Shown: positions 35,385 to 44,952 of the stretch, piece by piece
Position numbering within the stretch: position 1 is the stretch's first letter
How the letters are laid out: every line of letters begins with the position of its first letter
Source: Alphaproteobacteria bacterium
GTDB lineage: Bacteria; Pseudomonadota; Alphaproteobacteria; Micropepsales; Micropepsaceae
Assembly (NCBI GenBank): GCA_015654635.1
Contig: JAATGP010000013.1
Location: 62,001 to 126,000 of the forward strand
Reading direction: 5' to 3'
Length of the DNA stretch: 64,000 bases
Notes under the pieces: generated by a model
What the model was told of the DNA's origin: nothing
The model's input: only the letters and a program-made list of their open reading frames with translations
The model's database searches: none
Made by a program: the position numbers and the translations under genes

Positions 35385-37253
35385 CTACTTCTGCAGCGCG
35401 TCGATCTGATCCATCAAATGGTTCATGCGTGCGATCAGTGCTTGATAGGGCGCTGGTGTCGCCATATCGAGTCCGGCCTTCTTATACAGCGCATAGGGAT
35501 AATCCGAACCGCCCGCTTTCAAGAGGTTGATGAAGCGTTCGCGCGCCTTGGAATCGCCCGTCTCCATATCCTTGGAGAGCGCTGCCGCTCCCGCCATGGA
35601 GGTGGCATATTGATAAACGTAGAAGCCGTAATAGAAATGCGGAATGAAGGCCCATTCGACGCAATAGGCGGGGTCGATCTTGGTCACGCCTTTGTCGTCG
35701 CCGTAATAATGTTTGAGCAATCCGCAATAGATTTCCGATAGCCGCGCCCCGGTCAGCGCCTTGCCCTGTTCCACCTCCTCGTGAATGGCGAGCTGGAATT
35801 CGCCGAACATGGTCTGGCGGAAGAAGGTGGTGCGGATCAGCTCGAGGCCTTCTCCGAGATAATATAGCTTCTCCTCCTTGGTCTTGGCGTGCGCCACCAT
35901 GTAGTCGTTGAGCAGCATCTCGTTGCCGATGGAGGCGGTCTCCGCCGTGAAGGTCGAGTAGTTCGACTTCTCGTAAGGCTGGTTGGCCGTGGTCAGAAGT
36001 GTGTGCACCGCATGGCCCCACTCATGCACCAAGGTGGAGAGCGACTGGTAATCGTCATTGTGGTTGAGGTGCAGATAGGGATGCACATCGTAAGCCGAGC
36101 CGTTCATGTAAGCGCCCGAGGCTTTGCCCTTGCGCGGCAGCACATCCATCCAGCGCGCGTCAAAGCCCTTTTTGAGCAGCGTGGTGTATTCCGGGCCATA
36201 GGCTGCAGTCACTTCCAGCCCGATCCGTTCGCTGTCCTCCACCGTGAATTTCGGCGGCGTCGCGAGATGGAACATGGAAGGATACATGTCCTGATAGCCA
36301 AGTTCGCCTTTGATGCCGAGCAGCTTCTGGCGCAGCTTCAGATAGCGGTGAAAGGTCGGCAGCCCGGCATTGGCTTGCGCCACCAGTTGGCGGTAAACCG
36401 CTTCCGGCATGGCGTCGTTGAACAAGGCGTCCGATAGCGCATTGGGGAATTTGCGCACCTTGGCGTCGAATTCCTCGGCCAGAACCTGCGTATTCAGTGT
36501 GGCGCCAAAGGTGCCTTCATATTGCTTCCAGCTTCCCCAAAAGGTGTCGAAGACTTTCTTGCGGTCATCGCGATTGGCGGACTGGCGATATTTAGAATAC
36601 TGCGCCTGATCGAGATGCTCGATTTTGGTGCCGTCGCTCAAGACCACGGATGGAAAGGGCAGCTCGCCATTGGAAAGCTGGCTGTAAATCGTATCGGGCT
36701 GGGCCAGCACATTGCTCGCCGAAGCCATCACCGCTTCGGCCTCGGGCGTCAACGTGTGGGGGCCGGAGCGCAACACATTGTCGAGGAAAAAGCCGAAACG
36801 GCTCGAAAGTTCGGGCGCCTGTTTTTGGAAGGCGGTCACCTTCTCGGCTCCGATCGCCAGAATGGTCGGGGTCAGCCAAGAGGTTTTTTCGCCGAAACCG
36901 GCGGCCAGGGCCTGGGCCAACTGCACGCGTGCCTGGTTCTCCGGGACGCGCACATCCTCATCGCCTTTGAGGGAGGCATAGACCGAAAGCCGGTCGATCT
37001 CCTTGTGGACGGCGCTGATCGCCTTGAGGGCGGCGAGCATATCGCCTGCGCTGTTGCCGATGGTGCTCTTGTACCTGTCCAGCTTGGCAACGTCGCCCTT
37101 CAGCTTGGTTTGCGCCGCCGTCCAGGCTGCCGCTGAGGGATAAAGGTCGCTCAGGTCCCACATATAAGCCGCGGGCACGGCCGGCTCGGCGGCGCGCAGC
37201 GGGACAAGGGCCGTGGAAAGGGCCAGGGTGGCGCAAAACGCTAATCGTCTCAT
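35385..37253 (-). CDS. pepF: M3 family oligoendopeptidase F, exported
   Basis: A 622-residue zinc metallopeptidase. ATG 37253 is used because a signal peptide (RRLAFCATLALSTALVPLRAAEP) begins there; the 19 codons upstream look non-coding. The zinc site is HEWGHAVH with a downstream Glu in FTAETASIGNEML. The substrate-fold segment FIPHFYYGFYVYQYATS is typical of PepF. It should cleave oligopeptides in the periplasm, where most PepF homologues are cytosolic. It is a single gene flanked by the palindromic repeat at its 3' side. Confidence 0.92.
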   Translation of the reverse strand: MRRLAFCATLALSTALVPLRAAEPAVPAAYMWDLSDLYPSAAAWTAAQTKLKGDVAKLDRYKSTIGNSAGDMLAALKAISAVHKEIDRLSVYASLKGDEDVRVPENQARVQLAQALAAGFGEKTSWLTPTILAIGAEKVTAFQKQAPELSSRFGFFLDNVLRSGPHTLTPEAEAVMASASNVLAQPDTIYSQLSNGELPFPSVVLSDGTKIEHLDQAQYSKYRQSANRDDRKKVFDTFWGSWKQYEGTFGATLNTQVLAEEFDAKVRKFPNALSDALFNDAMPEAVYRQLVAQANAGLPTFHRYLKLRQKLLGIKGELGYQDMYPSMFHLATPPKFTVEDSERIGLEVTAAYGPEYTTLLKKGFDARWMDVLPRKGKASGAYMNGSAYDVHPYLHLNHNDDYQSLSTLVHEWGHAVHTLLTTANQPYEKSNYSTFTAETASIGNEMLLNDYMVAHAKTKEEKLYYLGEGLELIRTTFFRQTMFGEFQLAIHEEVEQGKALTGARLSEIYCGLLKHYYGDDKGVTKIDPAYCVEWAFIPHFYYGFYVYQYATSMAGAAALSKDMETGDSKARERFINLLKAGGSDYPYALYKKAGLDMATPAPYQALIARMNHLMDQIDALQK

Positions 37254-37415
37254 TGGGCAGGCCTCAAAAGGGTCGTGGCCTTTTAGCATGCCGCAGCATC
37301 CAGCATTCACATTTTTGTAGGATTACAGCCCCCAACCGCGTTAGGGCTTGGAATGCGCGGCAGCCAGAGTAATCTCGCTTTTGCCCACCAATGAAGTAGA
37401 GACGGAACAAGCATC

Positions 37416-37925
37416 ATGAAGCAGATTTTGGTAGCGGTCGTTATGATTATTCCGGCTGTTCTCCCGGCGGCATGGGGAGCAGAGGCGCCGCGCCTGCCGG
37501 TCGCCGTGATGACGGATCTGCCGGTGGTCGAGCGCACGCCCTATACGGAAAACGCCGACGCTACCGCGGCAGTCGACGCTGCGTTCACCCGGGCCAAGAA
37601 AAGCGGCAAGCGGGTGCTGATCGATCTTGGCGGCAATTGGTGTGGCGACTGTATCGTGCTCGCCAACATCATGGCCCTGAAGGAGATGCGGCCCTTCCTG
37701 GCGGCACATTTCGAGATGGTGTCGGTGGATGTCGGCCGTTTCGACAAAAATCTGCAGATACCGGCCCGCTTCGGCATCACCAAGCGGCTTGAAGGCGTGC
37801 CCGCGGTGATCGTCGCCGAGGCCGACGGCAAATTCGTCAACCCCGGCAAGATCACGGCGCTGTCCGACGCCCGCCATATGACCCCGCAAGCCGTCGCCGA
37901 TTGGCTGGGTCAATGGGCGAAATAA
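37416..37925 (+). CDS. Periplasmic thioredoxin-like protein (CGDC motif)
   Basis: A 169-residue protein with a signal peptide (KQILVAVVMIIPAVLPAAWG). A thioredoxin fold shows NWCGDCIVL as the CxxC active site, residues about 76-84, and the cis-proline loop GVPAVIV. It lacks a second domain. It may reduce or isomerise disulfides or reduce a haem-maturation partner in the periplasm; the exact partner is unknown. The thioredoxin fold is certain. It is convergent with the VOC gene, whose stop lies three bases beyond its own. Confidence 0.87.
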   Translation: MKQILVAVVMIIPAVLPAAWGAEAPRLPVAVMTDLPVVERTPYTENADATAAVDAAFTRAKKSGKRVLIDLGGNWCGDCIVLANIMALKEMRPFLAAHFEMVSVDVGRFDKNLQIPARFGITKRLEGVPAVIVAEADGKFVNPGKITALSDARHMTPQAVADWLGQWAK

Positions 37926-37928
37926 GGC

Positions 37929-38858
37929 CTATTCGTTGGGATCCGTCGCTGTAAAGGGCGAGCAGCAAGGGGTGTTCACGGCGTGGAATTCCATGAATTC
38001 CGCCCGTGTGCCGTCCGGATCATACATATTGAACTGCCATTTGCCGTCGCGGCCGATCTTGGGGCCGTCGGTCTTCTCGGAGAGCCGTTCGCCGCCGGTC
38101 AGAACGGTCACGGTCTTTTCCATATTGCCGACGCCAAGCGCGAAGTGGTTGAGCACACCGGCATTGGCCCCCGACATATCGGTGGGAATGCCTTTGGTCT
38201 GCGGCCCCTTCACCACCATATATTCCACCCACTCATTACCGTCCGGTACCTGCTGCGAAATCCAGGCGGGATTTTCCACGGTCATGCCGCCGAACCAATA
38301 AGGCTTGAAGCCCAGCACTTTGCGATAGAAGGGATCTTCCACCGCCTGGCTGTGCACGATCATGCCGAAATGAATGATGCGGTTGCTCGGGCTGACGGCG
38401 GCAATCGTCGGTGGCGTTTTGCTGGCTTCCACGAACTCGATGGTGTTGCCTTCGGGATCTTTGACCCGAAACCATTTGCTGCCGTCGCTGCCAACCGTCA
38501 CCTTCTTCGGCACCACGATCTTGTTGGCGGCGAGATACTTGCGAAGCGCTTCGGCATCCGCCGTATTGAAAGCGCCGTGATCCATGTGGTTGACACCGGC
38601 GCCAGCGGGTAGCGGCAGCACTTCGACGAACTGGCGCGCGTTGAAGTAATAGCGCACCCCCTTGGCGTCTTCCGGGTCGGCGCCTTTCACGGCCCCCAAA
38701 TGATGGGTGTAGAAGGCATCCGATTTGGCCATATCGGCGGAATAGACACTCAAATGCGACACGCCGGTGATGGCCGGGCGCATCGGTGCGGCCTCAGCCC
38801 CGATCGCAGCACACAAAAGCACAGTCGTGGTCCCGGCCAGCAAAGTCGTCATCTTCAT
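37929..38858 (-). CDS. Exported VOC superfamily (glyoxalase/bleomycin-resistance-like) protein
   Basis: A 309-residue protein with a signal peptide ending near AAIGAEAAPM. Two vicinal-oxygen-chelate modules are visible: ITGVSHLSVYSADMAKSDAFYTHHL early on, and RIIHFGMIVHSQAVEDPFYRKVLGF in the middle, each followed by the usual F/Y-rich strand. Candidate metal ligands are His residues in SHLSVY, IIHFG and LNHFALG, and the Glu in NTIEFVE. VOC proteins include lyases, dioxygenases and binding proteins; export is unusual and the substrate is unknown. It lies 20 bases from the beta-propeller gene upstream, probably in one transcript. Confidence 0.82.
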   Translation of the reverse strand: MKMTTLLAGTTTVLLCAAIGAEAAPMRPAITGVSHLSVYSADMAKSDAFYTHHLGAVKGADPEDAKGVRYYFNARQFVEVLPLPAGAGVNHMDHGAFNTADAEALRKYLAANKIVVPKKVTVGSDGSKWFRVKDPEGNTIEFVEASKTPPTIAAVSPSNRIIHFGMIVHSQAVEDPFYRKVLGFKPYWFGGMTVENPAWISQQVPDGNEWVEYMVVKGPQTKGIPTDMSGANAGVLNHFALGVGNMEKTVTVLTGGERLSEKTDGPKIGRDGKWQFNMYDPDGTRAEFMEFHAVNTPCCSPFTATDPNE

Positions 38859-38878
38859 GGTAGTTTCCCTCTTATTTG

Positions 38879-40387
38879 TTATGGGTTCGGCAGGTCCTGA
38901 TAACTGACGAAGCCGATCAGCGTGCTATCGGGTGACCAACAGGGCGAATCGACGGTGCCTTGGCCGCCGATAAGCCGTACCAGCACACGGGTTTTGCCAT
39001 CTGCCAGCGAGCGCAAGCGCAGCGTCACGGGTTTGTTCATCGGGTGGCCCGTGGTCGCCACGCCCTTTTCATAGCTCAGCATCACCAGCCATTTCCCGTC
39101 TGGCGAGATGTGCGGATACCAGTTGTCGAAGGCATCATTGGTGATTTGCTCAGCCTGCGTGCCGTCGGCATGCATACGCCATATCTGCATCGAGCCCGAG
39201 CGGTTGGAGTTGAAATAGAGCGTGCCGTCCGGCGCAAACTCGGCGCCGTCGTTGAGGGCCTCGCTGGTCAAGCGTCTGGCCGGTCCGCCCGCCGCAGGCA
39301 CGGTGTAAATATCTTCGTGTCCGCCAACGATGCTGGTGAAGGTGATGCTGCTGCCGTCCGGCGACCAGCCATGAAAGAAGGAGATCGGTTGCTGGGTGAT
39401 GCGCCGCGCCATGCCGCCGCTCGCCGGGACGATATGCACATCCGGTCCGCTCGCGCCTGGCGCCTTGCAGCTCACAGCATAGGCTTTGCCATCGGGCGAA
39501 AAGCCATGCTCGCCCCAGCAGCCGCTGGCGTCACCCGTGCTGAACTCTTGCCGCGTGCCACCGGTCAGCGGATCTAGCAGCGGGATACGGAAGACACGCC
39601 CATTTTCATTGATCAGGATCGATTTCATATCCGGCGCGAAATTGGGCGATTCATAAATCCCGGGCCGCGATTCGATCACCGTGGCGGTCGGCGCTCCTTC
39701 GTCGATCTTGATCACTTGCAGCGTCGACCAGGTGGTCAGCGTACCGCTTAAGGGTACGGGCTGTTCCAGCCGTACATGGCTGAAAACCACCTTGTCGGTG
39801 GTGGCAGCATCATGGGCGGTGAGACCAAGCCCCAGATAAAAAGGTTCGGTGAAATGCTGCGTGATGATGGCGCCGACCGGGTGCAGCGCTTCGCCATGCT
39901 CGCTGACATACAGCGTCAGCACATCGCCGCGCTTTTCCAGCTGCACGGTTTTGGGAAACGTGATGTTAAGTTCGATGTCCTGGGTGACCCCGCCTTTTTC
40001 GGGCCGGTATTGCAAGGCCGTCAGGCCGACACCGTGGGGCGCAGCATCGACATAAGTGCTGTCGGCGTCCAGATCCTGGCGGATCATCAGCAGCGCTTTG
40101 CGATGCGGATTGGGCGCGTGTGCATAGCTTGCCGATGGGAAGGCGATATCCGCCGTCAGCAGAAAATCGCCGCTCGCCTTTTTCCAGAGAAAATGAAAGG
40201 CGTCTTCCTTGCCCCACAGATTGGCCCCGGCGGAGGTCAGCGTGTAGCTCTGGGTCGCCTTATCATAGATGGCGCTGCCCGGCGGGCTGACGCTTCCCAC
40301 ATCGCTCTGACTTTCGAACAAGCCGAAATCGCCTGCAGCCGCTGGCGCTGTTGCCAGAAGAGCTGCCAGGAAAAAGCTGGCGCGCAT
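38879..40387 (-). CDS. Secreted TolB-like beta-propeller (PD40 repeat) protein
   Basis: A 502-residue protein with a signal peptide (RASFFLAALLATAPAAAG). Residues about 25-215 resemble a concanavalin-like/DUF1349 beta-sandwich (FHFLWKKASGDFLLTADIAFP). The C-terminal half contains PD40/TolB blades such as SPNFAPDMKSILINENGRVFRIPL, GFSPDGKAYAVSC, GWSPDGSSITFTS and HISPDGKWLVMLSYEKG. Such proteins bind rather than catalyse, or act as periplasmic peptidase-like scaffolds. It is followed at once by the VOC gene and probably shares its transcript. Confidence 0.85.
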   Translation of the reverse strand: MRASFFLAALLATAPAAAGDFGLFESQSDVGSVSPPGSAIYDKATQSYTLTSAGANLWGKEDAFHFLWKKASGDFLLTADIAFPSASYAHAPNPHRKALLMIRQDLDADSTYVDAAPHGVGLTALQYRPEKGGVTQDIELNITFPKTVQLEKRGDVLTLYVSEHGEALHPVGAIITQHFTEPFYLGLGLTAHDAATTDKVVFSHVRLEQPVPLSGTLTTWSTLQVIKIDEGAPTATVIESRPGIYESPNFAPDMKSILINENGRVFRIPLLDPLTGGTRQEFSTGDASGCWGEHGFSPDGKAYAVSCKAPGASGPDVHIVPASGGMARRITQQPISFFHGWSPDGSSITFTSIVGGHEDIYTVPAAGGPARRLTSEALNDGAEFAPDGTLYFNSNRSGSMQIWRMHADGTQAEQITNDAFDNWYPHISPDGKWLVMLSYEKGVATTGHPMNKPVTLRLRSLADGKTRVLVRLIGGQGTVDSPCWSPDSTLIGFVSYQDLPNP

Positions 40388-40504
40388 CGTGTCTTCCCCG
40401 AGTCTGTTCTCGTTGCTGCCAGCATAGGACGGCCCGCGGCGTGTACCAGTAGCAGTTGCGTGATGACCCGGCTTGCCGGTGTTACCACCATTAATTTTCC
40501 ACCT

Positions 40505-41617
40505 TCAATCGTAGGATTGATCGGTGTCGATGGACGGGCCCGCCCCCGATACCCAGAGCTGAATCTGGTCCCGGATGGGTTTGGGCAGCTTTCGGATCAG
40601 CGAGCGGACGATTTGTGTTCGCATGTAGTTTTCGAGCTTAGGGCTCATCTCACCCAGCATGCCGCGGCGGTCGGGCGGCAGGTAGGGCACCGGCTCGCCC
40701 TCGGTCTGGAAGACGTAATGATCGAACATCTGGCGCCAGATCGCCCGGCGGCTTGGCGACAACCCCTTGATCGACAACAAGCCTAGCGCCATGGCGGCGA
40801 AGGGCGACGCGGGCCCCCGCTGTCCGTCAAACCACCAGTAATTCACAAGCAGATTAAGGCGGTCGAGCGACTCCACATTGTGCCACCACAGATTGGGGAT
40901 GAAGACGGCGTCGCCGGGCTCTAGTTCTGCCACTTCGGCTGCCGCCAGAGCCTCCGCATAACGCGGATAGCGTTCCAGATCGGGCGCGGAAACCTTAACC
41001 AGGCTGGTGGGCTGTCCCCCCGGCGCCATGTCCAGCGGTCCGATATAAAGGTTGGGCAGCTGCTCGGGCGGAAAGAAGGTAAAGCGCCGGTGTCCGGCGG
41101 CGACACAGGCAACCCCATCCAGCATATCGTAATGCGTCGGCGCCGTGACCGCATTGCCCAGCCACAGCCGGGGAATGACCGCTTTGTCGACGATAGCGAG
41201 CGTGTTTTCTTGGCTGAAAACGGGCAAGTTTTCGGGCGCTGATGCCGCGGGGGCATAAAGCGCCGGCGGATCGGGATAGTTCAGGAGCCCCAGCAGTTTC
41301 GCGGCGGTGACGTGGAGCGGCTGCATCGTCCGCTCGAAATTCAGGCCGCTCATATCGTCGCGATAGAAAAACGTGCCCTTGATGTTGGCCGGCCCCAGGA
41401 AGGCGCAGGTTGGGCGGCCGGAGTCGCGGGTGCGAATATAGTCGCAGAGCACGCTAGGAGCCTTAAGTGCCGCCTGGACAATCGGCCAATGCGCTACCAG
41501 CCCCTTCAGAACAGCTGGCCGGTCGCGCGGCATGATTTCCTCGCGAAAGGTCTTGAGATCGACATTTTGCCATTCCGGTGTTTTGGGGAGGGCGTCCGTG
41601 CGTGTTGTCTGGGGCAA
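40505..41617 (-). CDS. Cupin_8 (JmjC-like) Fe(II)/2-oxoglutarate-type oxygenase family protein
   Basis: A 370-residue protein. The metal motif HxD appears in APTHYDMLDGVACVAAG, followed by RRFTFFPPEQLPNLYIGPLD; the distal His is in IPNLWWHNVES. The N-terminal segment KTFREEIMPRDRPAVLKGLVAHWPIV is typical of cupin_8. It is a clear paralogue of the protein at 1011-2015 and shares its rare RRFTxxPPE and YxGPxD spans, but here it stands alone, apart from halogenase and SapC genes. It probably hydroxylates an unknown protein or small molecule. Confidence 0.85.
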   Translation of the reverse strand: MPQTTRTDALPKTPEWQNVDLKTFREEIMPRDRPAVLKGLVAHWPIVQAALKAPSVLCDYIRTRDSGRPTCAFLGPANIKGTFFYRDDMSGLNFERTMQPLHVTAAKLLGLLNYPDPPALYAPAASAPENLPVFSQENTLAIVDKAVIPRLWLGNAVTAPTHYDMLDGVACVAAGHRRFTFFPPEQLPNLYIGPLDMAPGGQPTSLVKVSAPDLERYPRYAEALAAAEVAELEPGDAVFIPNLWWHNVESLDRLNLLVNYWWFDGQRGPASPFAAMALGLLSIKGLSPSRRAIWRQMFDHYVFQTEGEPVPYLPPDRRGMLGEMSPKLENYMRTQIVRSLIRKLPKPIRDQIQLWVSGAGPSIDTDQSYD

Positions 41618-41827
41618 GGGCCTGCCACCTCACTGTTGTCAGCGCTTGTTTGTCGCTGGCCTGATCGACCGAATGACGGAAACCAACTTTAGAGGCATTC
41701 CACCCTACACGGCAACGGGGCGCCGACGCCTTTGCCCAGGGCTATTCGCGAAAAGAACGGCACGTGCCTTTTTCCCTTCCTGGCGCGGGCGTGCTAGCCA
41801 CTCCCATCATTTTGCGGATGGGTTGTT

Positions 41828-43042
41828 ATGGTGTCTCACATCGCCGTCATTGGGGGAGGTCCAGCGGGATTGCGTGCCGCCGAGATCCTGGCCGAGGCCG
41901 GATATGCCGTCACCCTGTTTGACCAAAAGCCGACGGTCGGGCGCAAATTCCTGCTCGCCGGGCGTGGCGGTTTGAACCTGACGCACAGCGAACCCGTTCC
42001 GCAATTCCTCAAAAAATATGGCGCGGCGCAAAGCCTGATGGCGCGGGCCCTGGCCCTCTTCTCGCCAGAGGACCTTCGGGCCTGGTGCCACGGGCTTGGC
42101 TTTGAAACCTTCGTCGGCACCAGCGGCCGGGTTTATCCCAAGGGTATGAAGGCCACGCCGTTGCTGCGCGCCTGGCTGCACAAACTGAACCGGCTCGGCG
42201 TCATCTTTGCGCCGCGTCACGCATGGATTGGATGGAACGGTGATGCCCTTTCGTTCAAAACAGCGGACGGGCAGACGGTGGAATTCAAAGCGGATGCCAC
42301 CCTCATCGCGCTTGGCGGCGCCTCCTGGCCGCATTTGGGGTCCGACGGGCATTGGACCGAAACCTTGCGTGCACAAAGCATCCCGCTGGTGCCGCTTCGT
42401 CCTGCCAATTGCGGCTTCATCGTCGAATGGTCGGAAATTTTCCGCGCGCGCCACGCCGGCGAGCCGCTGAAACCTGTCACGCTGTCTTTCGCGGGGCGCA
42501 GCCAGCGCGGCGAAATCATGATTACCCAAAACGGTGTCGAGGGGAGTCTGATCTACGCTTTCGGCGCCGCTTTGCGGGATGCCATTGAAGCGGACGGCAA
42601 AGCTCCGATCACCCTCGACCTTCGCCCCGACATCACGACAGACGCATTGACGGCACGCCTTAGCCGCCCGCGCGGCAGCCAATCGCTCGCCAACCATTTG
42701 CGCAAGGCCGCCGGTCTTTCGCCCCTTGCCGCCTCCTTGTTGCGCGAAGGCGCGCGCGATTTGCCGCCAGACCCTGCCGTGCTCGCCGGCCGCATCAAAG
42801 CGATGCCGCTGACTTTGGTTGCGACGGGGCCCCTAGCGCGCGCCATTTCATCGGCCGGTGGCGTGCGCCTCGACGCCCTCACCGGCGATCTGATGCTGAA
42901 GGCCAAACCCGGCGTCTTCATTGCGGGCGAGATGATGGATTGGGAAGCCCCGACTGGCGGCTATCTTATACAAGGCTGTTTCAGCACCGCAGCGCTGGCG
43001 GCGCAGGGGATGCGAAAGTGGGTGGACCAAACCGCAGTTTAG
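41828..43042 (+). CDS. HI0933-like NAD(P)/FAD-dependent oxidoreductase
   Basis: A 404-residue flavoprotein. The dinucleotide-binding motif GGGPAGLRAAEILAEAG begins at residue 10, followed by the family mark GRKFLLAGRGGLNLTHSE. The C-terminus has GVFIAGEMMDWEAPTGGYLIQG, which closes the FAD site. The variant fits the TIGR03862-type subgroup of the HI0933/BaiN family. Some relatives reduce steroid or quinone-like enones, but most have no known substrate. It is monocistronic and faces the LysR gene. Confidence 0.88.
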   Translation: MVSHIAVIGGGPAGLRAAEILAEAGYAVTLFDQKPTVGRKFLLAGRGGLNLTHSEPVPQFLKKYGAAQSLMARALALFSPEDLRAWCHGLGFETFVGTSGRVYPKGMKATPLLRAWLHKLNRLGVIFAPRHAWIGWNGDALSFKTADGQTVEFKADATLIALGGASWPHLGSDGHWTETLRAQSIPLVPLRPANCGFIVEWSEIFRARHAGEPLKPVTLSFAGRSQRGEIMITQNGVEGSLIYAFGAALRDAIEADGKAPITLDLRPDITTDALTARLSRPRGSQSLANHLRKAAGLSPLAASLLREGARDLPPDPAVLAGRIKAMPLTLVATGPLARAISSAGGVRLDALTGDLMLKAKPGVFIAGEMMDWEAPTGGYLIQGCFSTAALAAQGMRKWVDQTAV

Positions 43043-43098
43043 ATAGGCTTGTTAGGCTGACTTGCCGGCGCGGGTTTCAGCAAAACGAACACTGCGGC

Positions 43099-43995
43099 CT
43101 ACGGAGACTCTGCGGCGCGAAGTTCTTCAACGAGATAGTCAACCAGAGCACGGACCTTGGCTGAAGGCCGAGGACCGCCCGGGAATACTGCATACACCGG
43201 AAGTGGCTCTAACGTGTAATCTGGCAGCAGAGCCACCAACCGTCCCGCCGCGACTTCGGGCTCAAACATGACACTGGAGGCCATCGCAATACCCAATCCT
43301 GCTAGCGCGCTTGCGAAGGCGCCGGGCCCGGAGTTCGTGTGAATGCGCCCTTGTAGGTTTACTGGAATTTCCCGTTTTCCCTGGCGAAAGACCCAACGCG
43401 CACGGCCAAAGGTGCCGGGTCCAAAGATGCAGTCATGATGTTCGAGGTCTGCGGGCGATTTCGGCACGCCTCGCGCCTTCAGATATCCGGGCGATGCTAC
43501 TGGTGTGCGCTCCAGGACCGTCAGTTTGCGTGCGCCATAGGCGCTGTCGTCCAACTCGCCCAGCCTAATCGCCACATCGGCCCCTTCCGCGACGAGATCT
43601 TGGCGCGCATCGGAAACTGCCATTTCCACCTTGAGAAGCGGATGTAATGCTAAGAATTCCGCGAGCTTGGGAATGATCTCGCGCATTCCATAAATCACCG
43701 GCATGGCAATCCGAATTGTGCCACGCAGACTGTCCACACCGCGTGCTGCGTCTTCCGCGTCATCTAAGTCGGCCAGCACCTCTTTGGCCCGGCTCGAGAA
43801 CAGCGCGCCAGCGTCGGTCAAAGTGATGCGGCGGGTTGAGCGCAAAAGCAGGATGGTCCCTAACCGCGCCTCTAGATCATTGATGATGCGAGATACCGAA
43901 GGCTGCGACAGGCCCAGGTCGCGCCCGGCGCGGGAAAAGCTGCCGCTTTCCGCCACCCGCACAAACACCGCCAATTCCTGAAGCCGGTCACTCAT
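43099..43995 (-). CDS. LysR family transcriptional regulator
   Basis: A 298-residue regulator with an N-terminal winged helix-turn-helix (LAVFVRVAESGSFSRAGRDLGLSQPSVSRIINDLEARLG) and a C-terminal substrate-binding-type effector domain (RGTIRIAMPVIYG and so on). The phrase LQELAVFVRVAESGSFSRAG is characteristic of the CrgA/DmlR-like group. It is divergent from the SDR gene at 44094, with only 98 bases between them, so it probably controls that gene and itself. The inducer is unknown. Confidence 0.93.
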   Translation of the reverse strand: MSDRLQELAVFVRVAESGSFSRAGRDLGLSQPSVSRIINDLEARLGTILLLRSTRRITLTDAGALFSSRAKEVLADLDDAEDAARGVDSLRGTIRIAMPVIYGMREIIPKLAEFLALHPLLKVEMAVSDARQDLVAEGADVAIRLGELDDSAYGARKLTVLERTPVASPGYLKARGVPKSPADLEHHDCIFGPGTFGRARWVFRQGKREIPVNLQGRIHTNSGPGAFASALAGLGIAMASSVMFEPEVAAGRLVALLPDYTLEPLPVYAVFPGGPRPSAKVRALVDYLVEELRAAESP

Positions 43996-44010
43996 TCGTT
44001 AGGAGAATAT

Positions 44011-44055
44011 ATCATAGCCATAATGGCCGTATACCCCTTTGTGGGCGGATATACC
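44011..44055. promoter_or_regulatory. Candidate LysR operator between divergent genes
   Basis: GCCATAATGGC at 44017-44027 is a perfect 11-base palindrome set within ATA/TAT flanks, resembling the T-N11-A type LysR box. TATACC is repeated at 44030-44035 and 44050-44055, 20 bases apart. The site lies in the 98-base gap between lysR and the SDR gene. Confidence 0.45.
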
Positions 44056-44093
44056 AATTTCCCCTTGCAACCAACGCCCGAAGGGAAAATTCC

Positions 44094-44843
44094 ATGACCA
44101 AACTGAACGGAAAAATCGCTGTCGTCACCGGCGGCTCCAGCGGCATCGGCCTGGCCGCGGCCAAAGCCCTTGTCGCGGAAGGCGCCTATGTCTTCATTAC
44201 CGGCCGTCGCGAAAGCGAACTGGCTAAGGCCAAGGCCGAGATCGGCCGCAACGTTACCGCCGTGCAGGGCGACATCGCCAACTTGGCCGATCTAGACCGA
44301 CTGTACGAGACTGTGAAGAAAGAAAAGGGCGCGCTGGACATCATCGTCGCCAGCGCCGGCATCGTCGAGCGTGTCTCACTGGCAGCGTCTACGCCCGAAC
44401 ATTTCGACAAGACCTTCAACGTCAATGCCCGCGGCACCTTCTTTACGGTGCAAAAGGCGCTACCTCTGCTGCGAAATGGTAGTTCGATTGTACTGGTCTC
44501 GTCGAGCCTGCACATGAAGGGCTTTCCGGAATACGGCGTCTATGCCGCGACTAAGGCGGTAATACGTTCATTCGCCCGGTCGTGGGCGGCGGAATTCAAG
44601 GACAGAGGCATCCGCGTCAATAGCCTTTCACCAGGCGCCGTTGAGACACCGATCATTCAAAGCCAGTTCAAGACCAAGGAAGAGGCAGACGGCGCCAGGC
44701 AGTTCTTTGCCTCCGTCACCCCGCTCGGCCGCATCGGCAAGGTGAACGAGATGGCAAAGGCAATCTTGTTCCTGGCCTCGGATGACAGCAGCTATTCCAC
44801 CGGCATCGATTTGGTGGCCGATGGTGGCATCACACAGCTGTAA
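44094..44843 (+). CDS. Short-chain dehydrogenase/reductase
   Basis: A 249-residue classical SDR. The cofactor motif is TGGSSGIG at residues 12-19, the NAG-equivalent reads SAGIVERV, the serine is in LVSSSLHM, and the catalytic YxxxK is YAATK. The C-terminus IDLVADGGITQL is usual for this group. It should oxidise or reduce a small alcohol/ketone with NAD(P)H. The divergent LysR regulator suggests induction by a substrate such as a quinone or aldehyde. The specific substrate cannot be told. Confidence 0.92.
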   Translation: MTKLNGKIAVVTGGSSGIGLAAAKALVAEGAYVFITGRRESELAKAKAEIGRNVTAVQGDIANLADLDRLYETVKKEKGALDIIVASAGIVERVSLAASTPEHFDKTFNVNARGTFFTVQKALPLLRNGSSIVLVSSSLHMKGFPEYGVYAATKAVIRSFARSWAAEFKDRGIRVNSLSPGAVETPIIQSQFKTKEEADGARQFFASVTPLGRIGKVNEMAKAILFLASDDSSYSTGIDLVADGGITQL

Positions 44844-44952
44844 GGCAGGACGGCTTACAATCCGTCGAAGCGGCTGCGGCCAGTATGTGCTGGTCGAAGC
44901 CGCAACGGCGTCATCGGTGATAAGTCTGTAGAAAAATTACACAGGGCGGAAT

